DNA of 64,000 nucleotides, taken from Actinomycetota bacterium. Lineage in GTDB: Bacteria > Actinomycetota > Actinomycetes > Actinomycetales > Cellulomonadaceae. Shown here in pieces: positions 55,081 through 64,000 of the stretch. The stretch covers positions 15,162-79,161 of the forward strand of contig JAHIJU010000247.1 of assembly GCA_018898235.1 (NCBI GenBank), given 5' to 3'. Below the pieces are notes generated by a model that was not told where the DNA came from, did not search any database, and was given only the letters and a program-made list of their open reading frames with translations. Both the position numbers and the translations under genes were made by a program. The number at the start of each line of letters is the position of its first letter. Positions within the stretch are counted from its first letter, which is position 1.

Positions 55081-56516
55081 TGAGCTCCCGTTCGACCCAG
55101 CGTGTTCGTCTCCCCCGGCTCGTTGCCGCGTTTGCTGTGCTCGCAACGTTCTGCGTCGGCCTGGGAACGGCATCGAGCGCTTCCGGGGCCGACCTGTCGC
55201 GGTTCGACCCGGGCCTGATCATCACCGACAGGAACTTCACCGACTCGACGTCGATGGACGCGACGCAGGTCCAAGCGTTCCTCGACCAGCGCGCCCCCTC
55301 GTGCGTCTCGGGGTCCGACGGGACGCCATGCCTGCGCGTTGCCCGGTTCGACACGGCGACGCGCACCGCCGACGCCCAGTGTCGTGGAGGGTATGCCGGA
55401 GCGGCCAACGAGTCCGCTGCCACGATCATCACGAAGGTGGCTGCCGGCTGCGCGATCAGTCCGCGGGTGATCCTGGTCATGCTGCAGAAGGAGCAGGGAC
55501 TCGTCACCGCGAGCGGTTCGTCGCTGTCCGCGACCCGGTACCGGTCGGCCATGGGGTTCGGCTGCCCGGACACGGCGGCGTGCGACGCGAAGTACTACGG
55601 CTTCTTCAACCAGGTGTACCAAGCAGCCTGGCAGTTCAACAACTACGCGCTGAACCCGACGAGGTACGCCCACCGCGCCGGGGTGGCGAACCAGGTGCGC
55701 TTCAGCCCCGACGCGACCTGCGGGACCTCGACCGTCTACATCGCCAACCAGGCGACCGCGAGCCTGTACAACTACACGCCGTACCAGCCCAACGCGGCTG
55801 CACTCGCGGCAGGCTACGGCAGGGGCGACGGCTGCTCGTCCTACGGGAACAGGAACTTCTGGGCCTACTACACCGACTGGTTCGGGCGGCCCGATGCAGG
55901 CGACCCGATCGGCCGGGTCGAGTCCGTGACCGCGACGTCGAGCACGATCTCCGTCTCGGGCTGGGCACTCGACCCGAGCACGGAGACGAGCAACGAGGTC
56001 CACGTGTACGTCGACGGCGTCGGCACTCGGGTGTCGGCGAACCAACCACGAACCGATGTCGCGGCCGCGTTCAGGATGGGTGCGAATCACGGCTTCAACT
56101 TCAGCACCGCCGCGCCGCTCGGAGCCCATTCGGTCTGCGTCTACTCGATGGGGGTCGCGCGCCAGGCATTCACCTTGCTCGGCTGTCAGCCCGTCACGGT
56201 GGCCGGGCGCACACCGGTCGGCGTGGTCGAGGCGGTCACCACCACTGCCACGACCATCACGGTCTCCGGCTGGGCGTGGGACCCCGACACCTCTGACGCG
56301 ACCGACGTGCACGTCTACATCGACGGGGTCGGGACCGCGGTGCACGCCGACGGCCCGCGGCCCGACGTCGCGGCGGCCTACGGCACCACGCCGACCCGCG
56401 GCTTCGGCTACACCAGAACCGTTGGCGCCGGCGCCCACTCCGTCTGCGCCTACGCCATCAACATCGGCGGCGGACCCAACCCCCTCCTCGGCTGCCGCAC
56501 CGTGACCACCGGCTAG
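55080..56516 (+). CDS. Secreted protein with possible lysozyme-like domain and two GW-DP-type repeats
   Basis: The 478-residue protein has a signal peptide (about 1-37). An N-terminal domain (about 38-270) is rich in Trp, Tyr and Cys. It contains ISPRVILVMLQKEQGLVT, in which Glu138 resembles the catalytic acid of lytic transglycosylase-like folds, and YYGFFNQVYQAAWQFNNY later. Two C-terminal repeats (about 275-374 and 377-477) match those of the divergent amidase: SGWAxDP, VHVYxDGVGT, DVAAA, VCxYxxNxGG and LLGC. Some actinobacterial relatives are called hemagglutinin. A wall-hydrolase role is my inference. Confidence 0.82.
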   Translation: MSSRSTQRVRLPRLVAAFAVLATFCVGLGTASSASGADLSRFDPGLIITDRNFTDSTSMDATQVQAFLDQRAPSCVSGSDGTPCLRVARFDTATRTADAQCRGGYAGAANESAATIITKVAAGCAISPRVILVMLQKEQGLVTASGSSLSATRYRSAMGFGCPDTAACDAKYYGFFNQVYQAAWQFNNYALNPTRYAHRAGVANQVRFSPDATCGTSTVYIANQATASLYNYTPYQPNAAALAAGYGRGDGCSSYGNRNFWAYYTDWFGRPDAGDPIGRVESVTATSSTISVSGWALDPSTETSNEVHVYVDGVGTRVSANQPRTDVAAAFRMGANHGFNFSTAAPLGAHSVCVYSMGVARQAFTLLGCQPVTVAGRTPVGVVEAVTTTATTITVSGWAWDPDTSDATDVHVYIDGVGTAVHADGPRPDVAAAYGTTPTRGFGYTRTVGAGAHSVCAYAINIGGGPNPLLGCRTVTTG

Positions 56517-56856
56517 CGTCCAGCTCTCCGGGACTGCCGCGGGTTCGGTCGCACCCTTGTCTGCGACCTGATCGGCGACGACGAGCCCGATCGGTGGCCC
56601 TGGGGCGCTTCCCCGGCGAGAGCCAGACGCACGGGGACATGACCACCGAGCCCTGTCGGGCCAGGCGAACGCGCCTGCCCGAGCCGGTCTGCACCCGCAC
56701 GGACCTCGCCGAACCCGGCGCTCGCGCCCCGCTCCGCCTCGACGCCTGAGACCTTCGCCGTCGAGGCCTCACCGACCTGCGTCCGCTCGCCCTCGGTGTC
56801 GGTCGAACGTGACGCTGTCTCCAGCCTGTACCGTTGCCGGGCTGAGAGGGAGCGGT
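56517..56856 (+). other. Gene-free stretch before the acyltransferase gene
   Basis: 340 bases. The right end carries a TACCGT box (56829) and a GAGGGAG ribosome site for the acyltransferase. The rest has open frames on the minus strand but none with a ribosome site or recognisable family. I see no hairpin of note. Confidence 0.5.
56829..56834 (+). promoter_or_regulatory. Candidate -10 box for the acyltransferase gene
   Basis: TACCGT, 22 bases before the GTG at 56857. The short leader contains GAGGGAG. Confidence 0.4.
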
Positions 56857-57966
56857 GTGGAACGACGGTTCGAACTCGACTCGCTGCGTGGAATCGCGGC
56901 GATCGCAGTGCTGCTCTACCACGCGCTCGCCCTGAACTCGCTGACCCTGACCGCGGGGCTCTCGCTGAAGCCGGTCGTCGGAACCGCGGCGAACCTGCTG
57001 GTGTACTCGCCGCTGCACGGCATCTGGCTCGGCGGCGAGTCGGTGTGGTTCTTCTTCGTCCTCTCAGGGTTCGTCCTGACCAAGGCATCGATGCGACCGA
57101 CCTTCACCTGGGACGCGTACTACCCCAGCCGACTGGTGCGGCTCTACCTTCCGGTGTTCGGTGCCGTGGCGCTCGCCTGGGTGACGTATCTGTACCCACA
57201 TGTCCTGCGGCCCGAGATGGACCAGCTCCTGCCGGTCGACGACCCGCCCTCGCACCTGCTCTACGACCTGACGCTCCTGGGTGGCACGACGACCTCGCTG
57301 GGGGTGCTCTGGTCGCTGCAGTGGGAGGTCGTGTTCTCGCTCACGCTGCCGGTGTACCTGCTCGTTGCGCGCCGTCACCCGCTCATCGGTGGCGCCGTCG
57401 GTGTCGCCCTCGGCCTCGCTGGCTGGACGTGGAACAACCCCGGATCGATGTACCTGCCGATGTTCTTCCTCGGCGTCGTCCTGGCAACGCAGTGGGATCG
57501 GGTCTCCGCCCTGCTCGCGTTCATGTCGTCGGGGCGAGCATGGACGCACGTGGTCGGCGTCGTCGTGCTCGCGCTCGCCTGGTCCGGGTTGTCGTCCTAC
57601 TACCTCCTCGGCCCGCACCTCGGCTCGGCCGCCCGTATCGGGACGGTGCCGATCGTGCTCGCCGCGATCGCCGTGATCATCTGTCTCGCGCAGACATGGC
57701 CCCCGCTGCGCTCGGTGCTGTCGGTGCGGCCGTTGACGTTCGCGGGCAAGGCCTCCTACAGCCTGTACCTGGTGCACCTGCCGATCGTGGTCCTCTTCCT
57801 GTTCGTGCTCGTGCCGGGGCCGCGCGCAGCTGTCACGGCCATCGTCGTGGCGCTCACGGTCGCGGTTGCCTTCTACTTCGTGGTCGAGAAGCCAGCGCAC
57901 AAGCTGTCACGTCTGGTCGGTGCCCGGGTTCGGAACCTGGGCACCGGGTCGACGGCCACGACCTAG
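56857..57966 (+). CDS. Acyltransferase-3 family membrane protein (sugar O-acetylase)
   Basis: The 369-residue protein has about ten helices. The family start is RFELDSLRGIAAIAVLLYHAL, with the catalytic His22. WFFFVLSGFVLT, YPSRLVRLYLPVF and the late block GKASYSLYLVHLPIVVLFL are also typical of acyltransferase 3, which O-acylates exported or lipid-linked sugars. GTG at 57966-side reading starts at 56857 with GAGGGAG upstream, better than an earlier in-frame ATG. It lies just ahead of the Wzm/Wzt exporter genes. Confidence 0.9.
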   Translation: MERRFELDSLRGIAAIAVLLYHALALNSLTLTAGLSLKPVVGTAANLLVYSPLHGIWLGGESVWFFFVLSGFVLTKASMRPTFTWDAYYPSRLVRLYLPVFGAVALAWVTYLYPHVLRPEMDQLLPVDDPPSHLLYDLTLLGGTTTSLGVLWSLQWEVVFSLTLPVYLLVARRHPLIGGAVGVALGLAGWTWNNPGSMYLPMFFLGVVLATQWDRVSALLAFMSSGRAWTHVVGVVVLALAWSGLSSYYLLGPHLGSAARIGTVPIVLAAIAVIICLAQTWPPLRSVLSVRPLTFAGKASYSLYLVHLPIVVLFLFVLVPGPRAAVTAIVVALTVAVAFYFVVEKPAHKLSRLVGARVRNLGTGSTATT

Positions 57967-58192
57967 CCACCCGGGGAGCAGGACAGGGGCGTAGTCCTGC
58001 GCGCCGGCGGAGCGAGCTGGGGCGCGCAGGAGGACCGCGGCTGACCAGGGCCGCAGTCCCGGTCCGGCCTGGCGGCACGTGGCGCACGCCGTCTCCACCG
58101 GGGGAAGGGGCCGTCGGACCGGCCACGTCGGTGGAGGTAGCCTGTGTCGACCTTCCGGACGAGCGGAAGGTGCGAACCAACCGAGGGGCCCC

Positions 58193-59098
58193 ATGTCCGA
58201 ACCTGCGGATCTCCGTATGCGTGAGCTCGCGGACTACCCACTACGCAACGCCGGATCAGAGCAGGGATTCCTCCGAGGCACCGTCGCCTCCCTGAGCGAC
58301 ATCGCCGCGCACCGCGAGCTGCTCGGCCAGCTCGTGCGACGCGAGCTCAAGGCCCGCTACAAGGACAGCGCGCTCGGTTTCGTCTGGAGCCTGATCCGGC
58401 CGCTCACGATGCTCCTGGTGTACTACGTCGCGCTGGGCCAGTTCCTGGGCGCCGCCCGCAACACCCCGTCGTTCGCGATCTTCGTGTACTGCGGCCTCGC
58501 TGCCTGGACCCTCTTCAACGAGTCGGTGACGTCCGGGACGATGTCGATCGTCCAGAACGCGGGTCTGGTCAAGAAGGTCTACCTCCCGCGCGAGGTGTTC
58601 CCGCTCGCGGCGGTGGGTTCGGCGGCCTTCAACTTCGGGATGCAGGTGGTCATCCTCCTGTCCGCAACGGCGCTGGCCAGGCAGTTCCCCGTCGGGACCC
58701 GCTGGGGGTACTTCCCGCTCGCCCTCGCGGTCACCCTTGTCTACTCCACCTTGCTCGCGCTCGTGCTCTCCGCCCTGAACGTCTACCTGCGGGATGTGCA
58801 GTACATCGTCGAGGTCGGCCTTCAGCTGCTCTTCTGGGCTTCGCCGATCGTCTACCCCTGGCACCTGGTCGTCCAGCACATCGGCGGAACCTGGCTAGAA
58901 CAGCTGTACCTCGCCAATCCGATGACTCTTGTGACCCTTGGTTTTCAGCGGACCTTCTGGGTCGCGGGGGTCGCGGAGCCGTTTCCCGCTGACCTGTCAG
59001 CCAGACTCGGGATCGTGCTTGCCATCGGCCTGGTGCTGCTGTGGCTCGGACAGCGTCTCTTCGCCAATCTGCAGAGCAACTTCGCTCAGGAGCTGTGA
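58193..59098 (+). CDS. wzm: Polysaccharide ABC exporter permease (Wzm/TagG-like)
   Basis: A 301-residue ABC-2 type permease with six helices. VRRELKARYKDSALGFVWSLIRPLTMLLVYYV is the typical N-terminal segment; NAGLVKKVYLPREVFPLAAV is the coupling-helix region. ATG at 58193 follows GAGGGG. It pairs with the ATPase gene by a one-base overlap (TGATG). Together they should export a polymer finished in the cytoplasm on a lipid carrier. Confidence 0.93.
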   Translation: MSEPADLRMRELADYPLRNAGSEQGFLRGTVASLSDIAAHRELLGQLVRRELKARYKDSALGFVWSLIRPLTMLLVYYVALGQFLGAARNTPSFAIFVYCGLAAWTLFNESVTSGTMSIVQNAGLVKKVYLPREVFPLAAVGSAAFNFGMQVVILLSATALARQFPVGTRWGYFPLALAVTLVYSTLLALVLSALNVYLRDVQYIVEVGLQLLFWASPIVYPWHLVVQHIGGTWLEQLYLANPMTLVTLGFQRTFWVAGVAEPFPADLSARLGIVLAIGLVLLWLGQRLFANLQSNFAQEL

Positions 59099-60291
59099 TG
59101 ACGACCCCCGTCGTGGTACAGATCAACGATCTCTCCAAGCGCTTCGTCATCCGCAAGGAGAAGTCGCTGAAAGAACGCATCGTCAACTGGCGACGCTCCA
59201 ACATCCACAAAGAGGACTTCTGGGCACTCACCGACGTCAATCTCGAGATTCGGGCCGGAAGCACGGTCGGGCTGATCGGGGCCAACGGCTCCGGCAAGAG
59301 CACGCTGCTCAAGCTCATCAGCGGAATCCTGCAGCCGACGACGGGGACGGCCAAGGTCCGCGGTCGCCTCGCTGCACTCCTGGAGCTCGGCGCTGGATTC
59401 CATCCCGACCTCACCGGACGCGAGAACGTCTACATCAACGCTTCGATACTCGGACTCTCCAGGCAAGAGATCGACCGCTATTTTGATGCAATCGTCGACT
59501 TCTCCGGAATCGAACCCTTCATCGACACCCAGGTGAAGTTCTACTCCTCAGGCATGTATGTGCGGCTGGCCTTCGCGGTCGCAGTCCACGTGGACCCCGA
59601 CATCCTGCTCGTCGACGAGGTGCTGGCCGTCGGGGACGAGCCGTTCCAGCGCAAGTGCCTCGAACGGATCCGCACGTTCCAGACCGAAGGCCGCACGATC
59701 GTCCTTGTCACCCATGGGCTGGACCAGGTGGCGGAGTTCTGCGACCGCGCGGTCGTCCTCGAGCAGGGGCGGGTGGCGGCGGACGGCAGCGCACGCGACG
59801 GGCTTCGTACGCTGCGAGCCGATTTCGAGCAGTCACGCCAGGATGAGCTCGCTCGGCTGCTCGACGGCGACGAGCTTGCCGGTCACACGCGCTTCTCCGG
59901 GGTCGCGCTGCGCTCCTCAGAAGGCGACGACAGCCACCCGCAGCTGCGCGTCGGCGATCCCCTCGTGGTCGCGATGGAGACGCAGACCGATGGTGCGGTC
60001 CGTGACGCCACCGTGGGCATGGCCATCACGACGCCGCTCGGGCTCACGCTCTATTCGACGACCACGCGGCTGCTGGACGCCGGCGCACTCGAACTGACCG
60101 GAACCCAGCAGTTCCAGTTCGAACTGGCTTCGTTGCCGCTCGCCCCCGGGGACTACGCGGTTCGCACCACCCTGACGACTGCCGGCGGCGTCGAGCTGCA
60201 GACGGTGCCGGTCGCCGCCGAGTTCTCCGTCGAAGGCGTCGAACGCTCGCTCGGACCGGTGGCCGTCGACGCCAAGTTCCGGCGGTTCTGA
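59098..60291 (+). CDS. wzt: Polysaccharide ABC exporter ATPase with C-terminal Wzt-type domain
   Basis: The 397-residue protein has Walker A GANGSGKST at 61-69, signature FYSSGMYVRLAFAVAV at 148-163, Walker B DILLVDEVLAVGD at 168-180 and switch His in LVTHGLDQ. Residues about 260-397 are an extra beta-sandwich-like domain (LRVGDPLVVAMETQ, TTPLGLTLYSTTTRLLD), matching the Wzt C-terminal domain that recognises the capped end of the chain in O9a-type systems. The short tail ends VDAKFRRF. GTG at 59095 is an alternative start. Confidence 0.93.
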   Translation: MTTPVVVQINDLSKRFVIRKEKSLKERIVNWRRSNIHKEDFWALTDVNLEIRAGSTVGLIGANGSGKSTLLKLISGILQPTTGTAKVRGRLAALLELGAGFHPDLTGRENVYINASILGLSRQEIDRYFDAIVDFSGIEPFIDTQVKFYSSGMYVRLAFAVAVHVDPDILLVDEVLAVGDEPFQRKCLERIRTFQTEGRTIVLVTHGLDQVAEFCDRAVVLEQGRVAADGSARDGLRTLRADFEQSRQDELARLLDGDELAGHTRFSGVALRSSEGDDSHPQLRVGDPLVVAMETQTDGAVRDATVGMAITTPLGLTLYSTTTRLLDAGALELTGTQQFQFELASLPLAPGDYAVRTTLTTAGGVELQTVPVAAEFSVEGVERSLGPVAVDAKFRRF

Positions 60292-60319
60292 GGGCCGATG
60301 CGCCCGCCCGCCCGACGGC

Positions 60320-61881
60320 CTAGAAGTGGCTCCCCGTCGGGAAGTACGAATCCACCTCGGGAACGCCCCAGCGGTCTCGCACGAACTCCACCTCCCATTG
60401 GTGCACCTTGGGTACCCGGGTCTGCGACTCGAAGTGATACGCCGTGATCTCCGGCAGCCACAGCACGCGGTAGCCGCAGTAGCGGAGCTTGTAGCTGAAG
60501 TCCACATCGTTGAAGTTCCCGGGCAGGTGTTCGGTCATGCCACCGACTTCGAAGTAGACCGATCGACGGACGGCGAGCAACGCGGCGGTCGCCCCGGACA
60601 CCTCCCGACCGACGCGAAGGCCGGCGAAGGGACCATGCTCGTCGGGCCCGGCGCCCAGCAGGATGTGGTGCCAGTCCGCGTGCTCGTACACGTGGCCACC
60701 GTGCTGCAGGCGACCGTCCTCGAACCGAAGCTCACAGCTCACCGCGCCCACACCGGGCTCGCAGGCTGCAGCCGCGAGCTCTTCGAGGGACCCCCGCCCG
60801 GTCAGTCGCACGTCATCGTTCATCAGGATCACGACGTCACCAGACGACGCGGCCACACCGACGTTGCACTTCCGACTGAAGTTGAACTTCTCGGAGAAGC
60901 GGACCAGAACGAGGCGATCACCGAGGATCTCTCGCAGGCGGTCGAGCACAGTGGGGTCGGTCACGTCGTCGTACACGACGACGACCTCCACGTCACCGAC
61001 CGCGGTGGCCGCGATCGACTCCACAGCCTTCACGACATGGCAGACGTGCTCACCCCAGATCATCCCGAAACCGCCGCGGGTCGGGATGACGACGCTGAGA
61101 GACACACGTTGCACGTTGCGGCGGACGACGTACGTGCCCGGCACAGGTCCGAGATCGGCCTCTCCATCGATTCCGACCCGGCGCAGGTGCGCGGCCACCG
61201 CACGTCGACCGGCTTCCCAGGTGTACGGCTTGGCTACCGGGTCGCCCGCGGTCGAGCCTGCGACGACCCGCCAGTGGTACAGGATCTCGGGGACGTGGAC
61301 GATCCGTCGCGCACGTTCGGAGACCCGCAGCGCGAGGTCGTGGTCCTGCGAGCCGTCGAACCCGTCGTGCAGGCTCCCCACCTCACGCACCAGGGACGTG
61401 CGCATGAGCGAGAGGTGTCCGACGTACATCTGGTGGCGCAGCCGCTCGGGCGACCACTCGGGCTTGCGGAACGCGTCAAAGTACTGCCCACGCTCGTCAA
61501 CCTTGTCCTCGTCCGTATAGACGAGGTCGACCTCCGGCTCGGCGAGGAGAGGTGCGAGCTTCTCGAACGCACCTTCCGCCAGCTGGTCGTCGTGATCCAG
61601 GAACGCGACGAAGTCGCCGTTGGCGGCCTCGACCGCGTCCCGGGACGCCGCGACGATCCCGCCGTTCACAGGTCGCTCTATCAGCCGGATGCGCGGGTCG
61701 GCGGCAGCGTGCCTGCGAAGCTCCGCCCGTACCTCTTCATTGCTCGAGAGGTCGTCGACAAGGATGTGCTCCCAGAGCGCACCGCGTTGCCCGCGCACCG
61801 ACTCGATGCATGCGTTCAGTGCCGCCAACGGGGGGTCGTAGACGGGGGTGACGACAGAGATCAACGGCATCGTCAGCCGAC

Positions 61882-61885
<4 letters not shown>
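60320..61885 (-). CDS. Tandem double GT2 glycosyltransferase
   Basis: The 521-residue protein has two GT-A domains. The first (about 7-235) has ISVVTPVYDPPLAALNACIES, LVDDLSSNEE, FLDHDDQLAEGAFE and GFDGSQDHDLALRV. The second (about 260-515) has SLSVVIPTRGGFGMIWG, VVVYDDVTDP, ILMNDDVRLTGRGSLEEL and PGNFNDVDFSYKLRYCGYRVLWLP. Both retain DxD-like acidic sites, so two linkages may be made. It overlaps the methyltransferase gene by 4 bases. Confidence 0.9.

Positions 61886-64000
<2,115 letters not shown>

Overview
The window is very GC-rich, uses GTG and TTG starts freely and carries MtrAB-LpqB, WhiB, DUF3499, TIGR03089 and a MoxR/DUF58/SpoIIM/RDD block. This is the chromosome of a high-GC actinobacterium, most likely a Micrococcales member near Cellulomonadaceae (genus inferred from overall likeness, not tested). 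There are no RNA genes, insertion sequences, phage genes or CRISPR arrays that I can see.

Layout. (1) 1-3858, minus strand: comF-like, hpf, a YcaQ-type DNA glycosylase and the start of secA. (2) 3980-8045, minus strand: the mtrA-mtrB-lpqB envelope-stress operon. (3) 8162-15481: a membrane protein, DUF4129, DUF4350, MoxR ATPase and DUF58 run, then SpoIIM-like (minus) and RDD proteins. (4) 15490-17346: a GalE-like epimerase and a DMT-type membrane protein. (5) 17447-20228: a coupled three-gene cassette (GT-C membrane glycosyltransferase, polyprenol-phosphate GT2, YdjC/ChbG deacetylase) that looks like a system for decorating a surface glycan with a de-N-acetylated amino sugar. (6) 20233-34792: a cation efflux protein and the conserved actinobacterial wall-sugar region (phosphohexomutase, Trm112-like, DUF3499, degenerate metallopeptidase, WbbL-like rhamnosyltransferase, DUF5719, giant GT2/membrane protein, WhiB, TIGR03089, manA, rmlD, rmlA).

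(7) 34820-64000: a large surface-polysaccharide locus. It has rmlC and rmlB (partial at the right edge), a DUF2142 membrane protein, several GT4 and GT2 glycosyltransferases, a GT2/DUF2304 pair, a Wzx-like flippase, and a set for a 2,3-diamino-uronic sugar (2-epimerase, aminotransferase, oxidoreductase). Between the 2-epimerase and the aminotransferase lies a decayed WbpD-type acetyltransferase pseudogene. The locus also holds an acyltransferase, a Wzm/Wzt ABC exporter with a C-terminal glycan-binding type domain, a double GT2, and a methyltransferase with a coiled-coil tail. Inside it are two secreted wall-active-looking proteins (an Amidase_2 protein and a possible lysozyme-fold protein) that share the same GW-DP-type C-terminal repeats.

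How it fits together: ManA, the mutase and RmlA/B/C/D supply nucleotide sugars (GDP-mannose precursors and dTDP-L-rhamnose). The glycosyltransferases assemble a rhamnose-containing polymer. The flippase and the ABC exporter provide two export routes. The secreted repeat proteins may act on or bind the wall. Many genes have a TANNNT box 6-8 bases before the start codon, which suggests widespread leaderless transcription.
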